A stretch of DNA of 64,000 nucleotides, from contig DVMQ01000018.1 of assembly GCA_018714895.1 (NCBI GenBank), positions 62,001 to 126,000 of the forward strand, given 5' to 3'. Of this stretch, positions 43,108-52,083 are shown piece after piece (position 1 is the stretch's first letter; every line of letters begins with the position of its first letter). The position numbers and the translations under genes were made by a program. The DNA is from Coprovicinus avistercoris (GTDB lineage Bacteria; Actinomycetota; Coriobacteriia; Coriobacteriales; Atopobiaceae). The notes below the pieces were generated by a model. It ran no database searches. It saw nothing but the letters and a program-made list of their open reading frames with translations, and was not told where the DNA came from.

Positions 43108-43764
43108 TTGATTAAGGAGTTTTGTGCGGAGAACATGGAACATGTTGCTCAGGCTGTGGCTGCCGGAGCGCAACGTATTGAACTCTGCGACAACCTTGCG
43201 GTAGGGGGCACTACTCCTAGTTATGGTGTTATTCGTGCAGCAGTTGCCTTTGCGCGCGAACAGGGGGTTGAGGTTATGTGCATGGTGCGGCCTCGCGGGG
43301 GCAACTTTGCATATACCGATGATGAGGCAGCCATGATGCGCGATGATTTGCTCTGCGCTAAAAACCTGGGTGTACACGGCGTTGTCTTTGGTTGCTTACA
43401 TAATTCCTCAATTGATCAGGAGCTTACACGTGAGCTTATCCGTTTAGCTCATGAACCAACTGATACGGTGCCACAGGGGATAGCAGTGACGTTTCATATG
43501 GCATTTGATGCGATTGATCCAGACAAACAGCTTGTTGCTATCGATTGGCTGGCTCATGAGGGTGTAGAGCGCATTCTTACCCATGGAGGGGCAGCTGGAA
43601 CGCCCATCGAGGAAAACATTGGCCGCTTGCAAGAGTACATATCCTATGCTTCAGGGCGCATTATTGTGCTTCCTGGAGGAGGTATTACTTGGAAAAACGC
43701 CGAAGCTGTGGCGAATGAGTTGGGTGTTTCGGAAGTTCATGGGACAAAGATTGTGAACATATAA
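43108..43764 (+). CDS. cutC: CutC family protein
   Basis: This 218-residue TIM-barrel protein was historically tied to copper homeostasis, though that role is disputed. It has the signature segments AGAQRIELCDNLAVGGTTPSYG, VMCMVRPRGGNFAYTDDE, VTFHMAFDAI, ERILTHGGA and VLPGGGIT. The start is a TTG at 43108 with AGGAAGG 10 bases upstream; the only nearby ATG is out of frame. At 218 residues it is slightly shorter than the ~240-250 typical of the family. It is divergent from the response regulator gene and convergent with tRNA-Gln. Confidence 0.9.
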   Translation: MIKEFCAENMEHVAQAVAAGAQRIELCDNLAVGGTTPSYGVIRAAVAFAREQGVEVMCMVRPRGGNFAYTDDEAAMMRDDLLCAKNLGVHGVVFGCLHNSSIDQELTRELIRLAHEPTDTVPQGIAVTFHMAFDAIDPDKQLVAIDWLAHEGVERILTHGGAAGTPIEENIGRLQEYISYASGRIIVLPGGGITWKNAEAVANELGVSEVHGTKIVNI

Positions 43765-43803
43765 AAATTGAACCCCCAGTTCGGAAACCGAATCTAGGGG
43801 TTC
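43764..43803 (-). terminator. Terminator downstream of tRNA-Gln
   Basis: GAACCCC pairs with GGGGTTC, with an inner TTCGG/CCGAA stem and three-base loop. On the minus strand it is followed by AATTTTTAT, so it ends the tRNA transcript. It may also serve cutC less efficiently. Confidence 0.75.
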
Positions 43804-43817
43804 GCTTAACTCTCAGG

Positions 43818-43892
43818 TGGCTGGGGCAGAGGGAGTCGAACCCCCATCACGGGAACCAAAATCCCGTGTCCTAACCATTGGACGATGCCCCA
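43818..43892 (-). tRNA. tRNA-Gln (anticodon TTG)
   Basis: The minus strand folds as a full cloverleaf. A TGGGGCA/TGCCCCA acceptor stem has discriminator G and an encoded CCA. The D arm carries GGTTAGGA. The anticodon stem CGGGA/TCCCG has loop TTTTGGT, giving TTG. The T arm is GGGGGTTCGACTCCC. A Pribnow-like TATACT lies at 43917-43922 on the minus strand, about 25 bases upstream. Confidence 0.95.
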
Positions 43893-44093
43893 ATTGTACA
43901 AACTCAACCGAAACAAAGTATAACAGGTTTAGTAAGCCTTGCCGATTGTATCAGGGTGAGCCCGGATTTGCACAGAGATTGAGAGAATTCTTCTTACAGC
44001 GTTCACTAATAATCAATACGCACATGTCCAAGCCTGCTTAATTCTAGTTTCAGAATATAAGCAGGCTTTCAGGACAAAACTTGAAACCGCCTA

Positions 44094-45011
44094 CTAGATA
44101 CGGTCGCTAAATGCACCGCAGATTGCATCGAGAAGCATGACTGCTAAGGTCTGAGCATCGTTTGCGGAAAAGGTTCCGTCATAAGAATGTGCAACAGGAA
44201 GCTCAAGCCGCACGGGTGCATGTTTGGGTATTGAGGCCTCACATGCGGTATGAATGCGACGGGGCAGTGTGTCAGGATCATCAATCTCGACGTTAGCAAG
44301 CTTGCAGTCTGCAGGGCGCTCACCAGGAGAGATGAGAAAGACAATACGATCTTCTGTATTTGCTTCCTCAAGACGGTCGATTAGCGTCACACTTGCACGC
44401 TCAGTGGTGGCGTAGGCAAGATTCCAGATACGTCCAGCAACGTTGCGTGAAATGGGATCATCTGCAGCAAATCCCAAGCGGATGTCTTCGAGTACATCAG
44501 AGGCGCGTGCATAGCCCATGGGTCCTTGTGGGTGTGGGCCTGAGGCGGGTTTGCCACCCCATACATGATGCAGTCGATCAATGGCGTCAAACGTATCTGC
44601 AAAGGCCATGCCATCAGCAAGAACGCCAACGTTTTCTTGGAACTGCTTTACGGCAGCTTCGGTATGAACGCCATAATATCCATCTTCAACGCCACAGGAG
44701 AAGCCCAAGATATTGAGACGCGTTTGCAATTCGCGCACATCGTTGCCATGGAGATTGGGAAGACGTAAATAGAGCGTGCGGTCGCCGAGTTCATAGCACT
44801 CATCAACAAGGGCAGCCCAGGTAGCGGAGTCAATCTCAGAGCCTAAAGGCAAATCATGGTCAAGCCTAAAGCGTGTGACTGCTTCAGCTGTGGAAGATCC
44901 AAAGGAGCAGGCCGTCTGCTCTGCCTCGGATATTTCGTATCCAAGCTTCTTCAAACGATCCTGTATATCTTCTACTGCGACTCCGCTCGCGCCTTCGCGA
45001 ATGGGATCCAT
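44094..45011 (-). CDS. Peptidoglycan-binding-domain protein
   Basis: The product is about 305 residues. Two PGBD-1-type modules are visible: residues ~5-65 (IREGASGVAVEDIQDRLKKLGY...FRLDHDLPLG) and ~85-150 (GNDVRELQTRLNILGF...DGYYGVHTEAAVKQFQENVGV). The C-terminal ~150 residues are unrecognised and lack the His/Glu motifs of an amidase_3 domain, though the overall plan recalls CwlM, a regulatory amidase-like protein of other actinobacteria. No signal peptide is seen. I chose the ATG behind AGGAGG at 45011. It is the last gene of galE-polyprenyl synthase-PGBD on the minus strand. Confidence 0.75.
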   Translation of the reverse strand: MDPIREGASGVAVEDIQDRLKKLGYEISEAEQTACSFGSSTAEAVTRFRLDHDLPLGSEIDSATWAALVDECYELGDRTLYLRLPNLHGNDVRELQTRLNILGFSCGVEDGYYGVHTEAAVKQFQENVGVLADGMAFADTFDAIDRLHHVWGGKPASGPHPQGPMGYARASDVLEDIRLGFAADDPISRNVAGRIWNLAYATTERASVTLIDRLEEANTEDRIVFLISPGERPADCKLANVEIDDPDTLPRRIHTACEASIPKHAPVRLELPVAHSYDGTFSANDAQTLAVMLLDAICGAFSDRI

Positions 45012-45044
45012 CGTACCTCCTCGTAAGTGAGTCAAACCAAATGC

Positions 45045-46112
45045 TTACTTGGCTCGCTCAACAAAAAAATCCGCCATAGCTTGAAGCATTTTGCATGCTG
45101 TGTCAGAAATAAGCCCCTTGTGGGCAAGGCTTTCTGCTGCCTGTATGGCCTTATCGACATTTTTTTGAGCAACTTCCTGACAATATGCTATACCGCCGCC
45201 GATCTCAATAAGCTCGACAGCTCGCGCAAGCTGCTCTGAATCGTTAGTTGATGATTCAAGAATAGTAATAAGCTCCTCGCGATCGGGAGAACCCAAATGG
45301 CTGAGCGCCCATACCACTGCAAGCGTGCGCTTACCTTCGGTAATATCCGAGCGAAAATCTTTCCCTTGGCTGGTGGGATCACCTATTAAATTAAGCAAGT
45401 CATCTTGCACCTGGAAGGCAATACCCGCAGGAAGACCTACCTCAATAAGACCCTGAGCTGCCTCTTTTGAGGCCCCAGCAGCAAGAGCGCCAATATAAAG
45501 AGGGCTTGCAGCGGTATACCAAGCTGTTTTGCTCGAGACCATGTAGAGATAATCCTGTGTTGTAAGGTCCCAGCGACCATCACGGACCCAACCAAGATCC
45601 AACGCTTGCCCTTCCAACGTGTGTCGTTCCATTTCGATAAGTGCCTGGGCAACGTTGAGACGATGCACTTCATTAAGGCTGTTATCGTTAAGAACGATTT
45701 CAATCACGTTGGTAAGGGCTAGATCTCCAGCATTGATTGCAAGTCCAATACCTTCTGTTCTGTACAGGCAGGGCTCACCGCGACGCAACTCTCCTTCGTC
45801 GGCAATGTCGTCATGGATAAGAGCGGCGCTCTGAAACAATTCAATTGCGACTGCTGCAGAGAGTGCCTGTTCAGCCTTACCTCCAACTGCCTCAGCACCC
45901 AAGAGAGCGAGAACAGGTCGTACACGCTTACCGCCGGAAGCGGTAAAGCGTGCAAGCGGACTATAAAGATAGTTCGCAAGATCGGCAGCAGAAGCAGAAT
46001 CCGTTAAAGGATGAGTCTGTGCATCAGTAAGTGCCTTCTCAACAAGCGGCAGTTTCTCATGCAAATAGGCAACAAAGGGATTCTGCTCTGTTTTGGGGGA
46101 GGATGTTGTCAT
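45045..46112 (-). CDS. Polyprenyl diphosphate synthase (trans-isoprenyl synthase family)
   Basis: This 355-residue enzyme elongates isoprenyl diphosphates. The first Asp-rich motif is DDIAD (in ALIHDDIADEGELRRGEP). The second appears as QVQDDLLNLIGD, a D-D-x-x-N variant of the usual D-D-x-x-D, seen in some actinobacterial IdsA-type synthases. GGKRVRPVL binds the IPP diphosphate. Chain length cannot be set by eye; geranylgeranyl or longer is likely, for quinone or lipid-carrier precursors. It starts 2 bases after the galE stop. Confidence 0.88.
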   Translation of the reverse strand: MTTSSPKTEQNPFVAYLHEKLPLVEKALTDAQTHPLTDSASAADLANYLYSPLARFTASGGKRVRPVLALLGAEAVGGKAEQALSAAVAIELFQSAALIHDDIADEGELRRGEPCLYRTEGIGLAINAGDLALTNVIEIVLNDNSLNEVHRLNVAQALIEMERHTLEGQALDLGWVRDGRWDLTTQDYLYMVSSKTAWYTAASPLYIGALAAGASKEAAQGLIEVGLPAGIAFQVQDDLLNLIGDPTSQGKDFRSDITEGKRTLAVVWALSHLGSPDREELITILESSTNDSEQLARAVELIEIGGGIAYCQEVAQKNVDKAIQAAESLAHKGLISDTACKMLQAMADFFVERAK

Positions 46113-46114
46113 GA

Positions 46115-47170
46115 CTAGTCCTCGTAGCCATTAGGGTTGTGAGACTGCCAGTTCCATGAATCGCGGCACATATCGTTAATGTCGTAACGCGCCTCCCAGC
46201 CGAGCTCGCGTTTAGCCTTGGAGCAATCGGCATAGTTTGCCGTTACATCGCCAGCGCGGCGGGGTTCAATAACGTAGGGGAGATCACGGCCACAAGCAGC
46301 GGAGAAGGCCTTGATAATGTCAAGCACTGAGCTGCCTTTGCCGGTACCCAAGTTAAAGATTTCTACGCCGGTACGGCCATTCATCCAAGCCAGTGCGGCC
46401 ACGTGGCCAGAGGCGAGATCCATTACGTGGATATAGTCGCGCACACCAGTGCCATCGGGTGTGTCGTAATCGTCGCCATACACATGTACGGCATCGCGCT
46501 TTCCAACAGCCACTTGCGCAACATATGGAACGAGATTATTGGGAATACCCTTTGGATCTTCGCCAATAAGGCCTGAGGGATGAGCGCCAATGGGGTTGAA
46601 GTAGCGCAGAAGTACAACGTTCCACTCATCATCGGCAACGGTAAGATCGGACAGAATCTGCTCAATCATCCATTTGGTCCAGCCGTAAGGATTTGTTGCT
46701 GGCTTTTTAGGACTCTCTTCGGTAAGAGGCAGTGAGTCAGGATCTCCGTATACTGTGGCTGAGCTTGAGAAAACGATCGATTTGCAATTGTGATTGCGCA
46801 TCACATCAACAAGGGTGAGCGTATTGCCCAAGTTGTTGCTGTAGTACTCAATAGGCTTCTGCACCGATTCGCCGACGGCTTTATAGCCTGCAAAATGAAT
46901 AACCCTATCAATGGGGAACTCTTCGAATACCTTTTCCAGTGCCGCCTTATCATTTACATCCAGCTTGCGGAAAGCGAGACGAGAAGCTGCTTCTTCTCCG
47001 ACAATTTGACCAATACGGTCGATAACACGCTCTGATGAATTGGAGAGGTCGTCAACAATAACAACGTGATAACCGCTTTGCAAAAGTTCAACAACCGTGT
47101 GGCTACCAATAAAACCAGCGCCACCAGTAACAAGTACGTAGGTATCCTTCGGATCTTTTTTCTGAGACAT
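46115..47170 (-). CDS. galE: UDP-glucose 4-epimerase
   Basis: This 351-residue extended SDR has the NAD loop TGGAGFIGSHTVVELL at ~15-30. The VIHFAGYKAVGESVQKPIEYYSNN block, catalytic Ser in VFSSSATVYGDP, Y-x3-K in NPYGWTKWMIEQ and the RYFNPIGAHPSGLIGEDP segment are all diagnostic of GalE. It interconverts UDP-glucose and UDP-galactose for surface polysaccharide or galactose use. I chose the ATG at 47168-47170, behind GGAGG, rather than an upstream reading to 47245. Confidence 0.95.
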   Translation of the reverse strand: MSQKKDPKDTYVLVTGGAGFIGSHTVVELLQSGYHVVIVDDLSNSSERVIDRIGQIVGEEAASRLAFRKLDVNDKAALEKVFEEFPIDRVIHFAGYKAVGESVQKPIEYYSNNLGNTLTLVDVMRNHNCKSIVFSSSATVYGDPDSLPLTEESPKKPATNPYGWTKWMIEQILSDLTVADDEWNVVLLRYFNPIGAHPSGLIGEDPKGIPNNLVPYVAQVAVGKRDAVHVYGDDYDTPDGTGVRDYIHVMDLASGHVAALAWMNGRTGVEIFNLGTGKGSSVLDIIKAFSAACGRDLPYVIEPRRAGDVTANYADCSKAKRELGWEARYDINDMCRDSWNWQSHNPNGYED

Positions 47171-47471
47171 GATGCCTCCTTTTGGGAGTGCGCAAGAGAA
47201 ATTCTGCGCTTTGCGGATGCGTCGTCTGAGAGAATTTACTCCCATCTCAGAAAAGTATACGACCCTAAGGTGTTGCTCGCGAGTTATCCATAGCGTGAGG
47301 ACAATTTGTTATCAGTTTTATTGCGGGTTATTGATAGTGCCAACAGATGCTAGGATTCCAACTTGGCACGTTTAATCTCTTGCCCCTGCGCTGGTGCAAG
47401 GAAAAAGATACAGAGACGCTCTGGCAATCTCGATGTAAGCGCGAGTATACCGTGCGTCTGGAAGGAGAAGT
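47171..47471. other. Intergenic region between divergent galE and aroF
   Basis: These 301 bases hold divergent promoters. A TAGGAT (-10-like) sequence near 47350 could serve aroF, but the -35 is weak. I searched for a Trp- or Phe-rich leader peptide and for a T-box and found neither. Confidence 0.4.
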
Positions 47472-48500
47472 ATGTCACTTGATTTCAAGAGAAAGCTGCC
47501 CATTCCAAAAGAGATACGTGAGGATATGCCGCTTTCCCCTGAGATGGCAGCTCGCAAGCCTGCATTTGATGCCGAGGTAGCAGCAGTTATCAAAGGCGAA
47601 TCTGACAAGCATCTTCTCATTATCGGTCCGTGCTCAGCAGACCGTGAAGACTCGGTGCTCGACTATGTAACACGTCTTGCAGCTCTGGCTGAACGCGTAT
47701 CTGACAAGCTTGTTGTTATCCCGAGGGTGTATACAAACAAGCCGCGTACAAACGGTACAGGCTATAAGGGTTTGCTGCACAATCCCGATCCTGAGGCAGC
47801 CCCCGATCTGCTTGAGGGCGTAAAGGCTATTCGCCATATGCATCTGCGTGTGGTGGAAGAAACGGGCCTTTTTACAGCCGATGAGATGCTGTATCCCGAC
47901 AATTATCAGTATCTTATCGATCTGCTTTCATACATCGCAGTGGGTGCTCGATCGGTAGAAAATCAAGAGCACCGCTTGGTTGCAGGCGGTGTCCCCTATC
48001 CTGTTGGCATGAAGAACCCAACCGGTGGCAGTGCAACGGTTATGCTCAATTCAATCTATGCTGCTCAGCAGCCACAGACGTTCATTTTCCGTAACTGGGA
48101 AGTCCAGAGTTCGGGCAACGAGCTTGCGCATGCAGTGCTCAGAGGCTATGTCGGTTTGGATGGTATTAACTACCCGAACTATCACTATGAGTATCTCGAG
48201 CGCTTGGCCGACAATTATGTGCCCGAGAAATATGCTAACCCGGCGGTTATTATCGACTGCAACCACGACAATTCGGGCAAGCGTCCTTTAGAGCAGGTGC
48301 GTATTTGCAATGAGGTGCTCGATAGCGTGGCGCGCTCAAGCAAAATCGCTCGCCTGTTCCGCGGCTTTATGGTTGAGTCGTATATTGAGGACGGCAATCA
48401 GCCCGTTGATGGTGGCGTATACGGCAAGTCCATCACTGATGCTTGCTTAGGCTGGGATAAGACCGAGCGCCTTGTGCTCGAGATCGCAGATCGCCTGTAA
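47472..48500 (+). CDS. aroF: 3-deoxy-7-phosphoheptulonate synthase (class I DAHP synthase)
   Basis: This 342-residue AroFGH-type enzyme carries out the first step of the shikimate pathway, condensing PEP with erythrose-4-phosphate. Diagnostic blocks are LIIGPCSADREDSV, IPRVYTNKPRTNGTGYKGLLHNPD, GARSVENQEHR, MKNPTGG, VIIDCNHDNSGK and a C-terminal YGKSITDACLGWDKTERLV. Feedback specificity cannot be read by eye. The ATG follows AAGGAGAAG. It stands alone and converges on the ECF transporter genes. Confidence 0.93.
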   Translation: MSLDFKRKLPIPKEIREDMPLSPEMAARKPAFDAEVAAVIKGESDKHLLIIGPCSADREDSVLDYVTRLAALAERVSDKLVVIPRVYTNKPRTNGTGYKGLLHNPDPEAAPDLLEGVKAIRHMHLRVVEETGLFTADEMLYPDNYQYLIDLLSYIAVGARSVENQEHRLVAGGVPYPVGMKNPTGGSATVMLNSIYAAQQPQTFIFRNWEVQSSGNELAHAVLRGYVGLDGINYPNYHYEYLERLADNYVPEKYANPAVIIDCNHDNSGKRPLEQVRICNEVLDSVARSSKIARLFRGFMVESYIEDGNQPVDGGVYGKSITDACLGWDKTERLVLEIADRL

Positions 48501-48531
48501 GCGTCGCCTCATAGGTACATAAACAGTTTTG

Positions 48532-48564
48532 CAGGACCCTTGGGAAATTATCCTAAGGGTCCTG
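48532..48564. terminator. Hairpin between convergent aroF and ecfT
   Basis: CAGGACCCTT-GGA pairs with TCC-AAGGGTCCTG around a five-base loop. It overlaps the last codons of ecfT and lies ~30 bases after aroF. T runs are poor on both sides, so it is only a candidate bidirectional terminator. Confidence 0.55.
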
Positions 48565-49363
48565 GCATACCTATCGTGGATAAGAACGCGAGAAGAACAA
48601 GGTAGGCGGCGCACAGTACGGCTGCGATGAAATCTCTGCGCGTATACACCAACGGGTGCCAATGGGTTCTTCCGCTACCGCCCTCATAGCAACGAGCGTC
48701 AAGTGCACGAGAAAGTCCATCAGCATGATGAAGAGAGCTTGCAAGCAGCGCGATGAGGATTGAACTGATGGCGCGCAGCCGATTTGAGCCATGCTTAAAG
48801 GATGCACCACGCACTGTTTGAGCATCGATAATAGCTTGAGTCTCGTCAGCCAGCAGCGGAACAAAGCGCAGCATAAGAGAAAAGACTAGTGCCAGCTCAT
48901 GACCTGGCAGCCCAAAGCGCGTTAAGGGCGAGAGTGCTGCTTCAAAAGCATCGGTAAGCTGCGTTGGCGTTGTTGTGAGCAGCAGAACTGCCATGATAAT
49001 AACGGCAGGAATCATCCTCAAAGGATAGAGAAGTGCGGCGCGTATGCTGCCAGTAGTAATTTCAAACGGACCGCAGGTCCAGAGGGGCTGACCGCCGCGG
49101 GCAAGAAGCAGATTAAAAAGACTCAGGACCAACAGCATAATTACCACGGGGCGGATGGATCTGAGCACTTTGCTCGGTGCTGCCTGTGCAGCCACAATAA
49201 TGCCAAGTGAAACAATGAAGGCAAAAAGCAGCTGAGCCGTATTGGATATAAAAAAGACCGAAATCATACCAATAAGCGCAATAGCAAGTTTGGCGCGTGG
49301 ATCCAGTCGGTGAACAAAAGAATTACCTGCACAGTATTGGCCAAGGGAGATACGGAATGCCAT
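48548..49363 (-). CDS. ecfT: ECF transporter transmembrane subunit EcfT
   Basis: This 271-residue EcfT has several membrane helices in the N-terminal two thirds. The conserved cytoplasmic coupling-helix motifs are visible as the second A-R-G-like segment ALDARCYEGGSGRTHW and the ALVFSLMLRFVPLLADETQAIIDAQTVRGASF block. It couples the ATPases to the S component. It begins one base after the EcfA stop and is the last gene of the ribU-ecfA-ecfT operon. Confidence 0.9.
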   Translation of the reverse strand: MAFRISLGQYCAGNSFVHRLDPRAKLAIALIGMISVFFISNTAQLLFAFIVSLGIIVAAQAAPSKVLRSIRPVVIMLLVLSLFNLLLARGGQPLWTCGPFEITTGSIRAALLYPLRMIPAVIIMAVLLLTTTPTQLTDAFEAALSPLTRFGLPGHELALVFSLMLRFVPLLADETQAIIDAQTVRGASFKHGSNRLRAISSILIALLASSLHHADGLSRALDARCYEGGSGRTHWHPLVYTRRDFIAAVLCAAYLVLLAFLSTIGMPGPLG

Positions 49364-49364
49364 G

Positions 49365-51173
49365 CTAGCTCACCCCTTGGCGTGAATAATTGCTCACAAT
49401 ACGGGTAACCAGCGTGTCCATATCGAGCGGATTGCCCAGGTTGTGTATGCCGGCGGCTTGTAGAGCGAGATTGTAGGTTAGAGCGTGGGGGAGTCCCAAT
49501 CCAGAGTCTTTGAGTAACGCACGATTCTCTACCGAGAAGACTTGTTCTGGAGTTCCGTTCATGAGGATGTGTGAACGATCGAGTACCACGACCTGATCTG
49601 CCTGTGCAGCATCGTCCATGGAATGCGTGACGGTAATGAGTGTAACGCCCTGCTCATGCACGCGTTTAAGAATAGTTTCCAGCTCATGACGACCATGAGG
49701 ATCAAGTCCTGCAGTTGGCTCGTCAAGCAGCAGAATGGTGGGTTCCATCGCAAGGATGCCTGCAAGTGCACAGAGACGTTTTTGTCCGCCCGAAAGCTCG
49801 AAGGGTGAAGCATCTTTTCGCTCAGAGAGACCAACAAGTTTAAGAGCGCGTTCTGTCTTTTGCCTCACTTCTTCATGGGTGAGCTTGAGGTTGCTGGGGC
49901 CAAAAGCGACATCTTCAAAGACAGTTTGAGCAAAGAGTTGGCGTTCAGGACGCTGCATAACATAGCCAATACGTCCATAGAGCTGACGGCGATTTCGCTT
50001 GCGTGCGGTATCAATACCGAGCACTACCACATGGCCCTTATCCGGTTTCTCAAGTGCGCACAAAAGGCGAAGGAGGGTAGATTTTCCTGAGCCTGTTTGT
50101 CCCACTATGGCGCAAGTAGTACCTGCAGGCACAGCAAAAGAAACATCATCAAGTGCGACGTGGTAATTCTGATTGCCCTGGGGGGCATATGAGTACGAGA
50201 CATGATCGCAAAGAATAGCCATTTCAGCGTTGATGTTGTTCTGTGCTGGAGTTGAAGAGGCGTGCTTTGAAGAGGCAAGCGATGAGACTGGATTATGAAT
50301 AGGATTTGCTGTAGATGTATGCAAAGTGGCGATCCCAGCAAGCTCTTGAACAAGAACATCCTCTTTGCATGTCCATGCAACAGGAAGGCCTCTATGCTGT
50401 AAATGTTCGGCAAGGCGTGCGGCGAAGGGCGCCTCGAGACCAAAAGAGCTGAGTGGCTCAGAAAACACCTCTTGAGGAGTGCCTTCGCGTGCGATATGGC
50501 CATGGGACATAACGAGCACACGGTCGGCTGCAAGCGCTTCATCCATGAAATGTGTTACATGAACGATTGCAACACCAGTGTTATGCAGGCGTTTAATGAC
50601 GCGCATGATTGAATTGCGTCCGCGTACGTCAAGCAATGCACCGGGCTCATCAAGAACAAGAAGCTGCGGCTCCATGGCAAGTGCTCCTGCAATGGCAACA
50701 CGTTGTTTTTGTCCTCCGGAAAGATGCGCCGGGTCGGCATGAGCATAATCGCTCATAGCCACGCGTTTGAGTTCACGCTTGACACGAGCGCCAATAACCT
50801 CGGGGGGAACGCCGAGATTTTCTGGACCAAAGGCTATATCGTCTGCAACCACCGACGTTACGAGCTGATCGTCGGGGTTTTGAAAGACAAGACCAAGCGC
50901 TTTTCGTGCCTGTCGATATGCCTCAAAATCGGCTTGTCCGTCTTTACAGACTGTTTGTCCAACCAGTTCTACGGTTCCCGTATCGGGAGCAGCAAGCCCG
51001 GTAAGCACTGAAGCAAGCGTAGACTTACCGGACCCGTTTGCGCCGAGTATACAGACGTACTCTCCAGGCATGAGCTCAAAAGAAACATCATCCAATGCAA
51101 TGGTGCCATGCTCGTATTGAAACGTTATATGTGAGAGACGTGCTAAGGGTTTATCGTTTTTAGTGTGTGTCAT
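49365..51173 (-). CDS. ecfA: Fused EcfA1-EcfA2 ATPase of an ECF transporter
   Basis: This 602-residue protein contains two complete ABC ATPase domains in one chain. Domain 1 has Walker A GANGSGKST, LSGGQKQRVAIAGALAMEPQLLVLDEP and HVTHFMDE. A linker of about 60 residues (~270-330, rich in Ser, Ala and Asn) follows. Domain 2 has GQTGSGKST, LSGGQKRLCALAGILAMEPTILLLDEP and TVTHSMDD. Most ECF systems encode the two ATPases as separate genes. It sits between ribU and ecfT with gaps of 27 and 1 bases, so it probably serves the riboflavin transporter, and perhaps other S components. Confidence 0.92.
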   Translation of the reverse strand: MTHTKNDKPLARLSHITFQYEHGTIALDDVSFELMPGEYVCILGANGSGKSTLASVLTGLAAPDTGTVELVGQTVCKDGQADFEAYRQARKALGLVFQNPDDQLVTSVVADDIAFGPENLGVPPEVIGARVKRELKRVAMSDYAHADPAHLSGGQKQRVAIAGALAMEPQLLVLDEPGALLDVRGRNSIMRVIKRLHNTGVAIVHVTHFMDEALAADRVLVMSHGHIAREGTPQEVFSEPLSSFGLEAPFAARLAEHLQHRGLPVAWTCKEDVLVQELAGIATLHTSTANPIHNPVSSLASSKHASSTPAQNNINAEMAILCDHVSYSYAPQGNQNYHVALDDVSFAVPAGTTCAIVGQTGSGKSTLLRLLCALEKPDKGHVVVLGIDTARKRNRRQLYGRIGYVMQRPERQLFAQTVFEDVAFGPSNLKLTHEEVRQKTERALKLVGLSERKDASPFELSGGQKRLCALAGILAMEPTILLLDEPTAGLDPHGRHELETILKRVHEQGVTLITVTHSMDDAAQADQVVVLDRSHILMNGTPEQVFSVENRALLKDSGLGLPHALTYNLALQAAGIHNLGNPLDMDTLVTRIVSNYSRQGVS

Positions 51174-51200
51174 GGTATGGAGTACAGTTTTAGATGCGAT

Positions 51201-51779
51201 TTATGCCGAAAGAACCTTGGTAACAGGCTTGTAGATCAGGACAGTTACCACGCAGTTGATGGCAATTTTTGCAAGGTTAAAAGGAAGAAGTATAGGCACG
51301 ATTGTGTCAATCACGCCCTGCACAGAGATATCCATATACAGCGGGGTAATAAGGATATTGCCTACGATACAAGCTACGAGGCATACGACAGCACCCACAA
51401 CAAGGCCTAAGATAGCGCCACGCAGGCTTCTGTTGTGGCTGTATATGAGTGATGCTGGCATAACGAGTGTAAAAGTAGCCAAGATAGCCATGATGGTTCC
51501 ATATACACCGCTCATAGTGGCCAGGTGTACTAAGTAAGGCAGAATGGAAACGACGGCTCCTGTGGCTGGGCCAAAGGCAAATCCAGCGAGCAGGGCGATG
51601 ATAGCCGATGGGTCATACTGCAACCAATTGATGCCAGGAATAATGGGGAATTCCAGCATAAGGGTGCAGACAAGAGAAACGGCACACAAAAGAGCTGTTA
51701 CGGCAATGCGCTTGGTCGACCAGGTGCCTTGAGCCGTAGTTGAATGAGTATCGTGCCGCATAGGGGTAGTGGTTGCCAT
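51201..51779 (-). CDS. ribU: Riboflavin ECF transporter S component RibU
   Basis: This 192-residue protein has six predicted membrane segments after a ~25-residue polar N-terminus. The INWLQYDPSAIIALLAGFAFGP loop fits the RibU family. Riboflavin specificity is supported mainly by the FMN riboswitch directly upstream. It is the first gene of ribU-ecfA-ecfT, a complete riboflavin uptake system. The GGAGG Shine-Dalgarno, 6 bases before the ATG, abuts the riboswitch. Confidence 0.9.
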   Translation of the reverse strand: MATTTPMRHDTHSTTAQGTWSTKRIAVTALLCAVSLVCTLMLEFPIIPGINWLQYDPSAIIALLAGFAFGPATGAVVSILPYLVHLATMSGVYGTIMAILATFTLVMPASLIYSHNRSLRGAILGLVVGAVVCLVACIVGNILITPLYMDISVQGVIDTIVPILLPFNLAKIAINCVVTVLIYKPVTKVLSA

Positions 51780-51790
51780 ACATGGCCTCC

Positions 51791-51931
51791 GTTTCTTCCG
51801 TCCGGACTGTTACCGTTGGTTCCGGAATCTCACCGGATCAACCGCGTTTGCGGCTCGCGGACTTCGGCTTTGTAGAGCCTTGTGCTCTAGTGCCGTTACC
51901 GCCAGTGGGGAATTGCACCCCGCCCTGAAAC
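51791..51931 (-). ncRNA. FMN riboswitch (RFN element)
   Basis: The minus strand carries the whole conserved RFN core. This includes AGGGCGGGGTGCAATTCCCC, ACTGGCGGTAACGG, AGTCCGCGAGCCGC, GATCCGGTGAGATTCCGG, AACCAACGGTAACAGTCCGG and ACGGAAGAAAC. P1 is GTTTC (51927-51931) with GAAAC (51791-51795). The ribU Shine-Dalgarno GGAGG occupies the very next bases (51786-51790), leaving no room for a terminator. Control is therefore probably translational, by sequestering the ribosome-binding site. An upstream TTCCGT can also pair ACGGAG. Confidence 0.95.
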
Positions 51932-52083
51932 TGATACGGAACTATAGCACGCTTATATGTCAGAAAGTAGATAAAGATGAGCTTTGTGGACATGGCGGGT
52001 ATACTTTATGGAGCATGTAAGGAGTGAAACGATACGTCTTATAAAGTTTCACTTGCACAGATATTGAAGGAGTGAACCTCATC

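Noticed and set aside
51967..51975. Another TAGATAA between the riboswitch and murB
   Set aside because: It is a single copy without the extended conserved segment, showing that the heptamer alone is not diagnostic.
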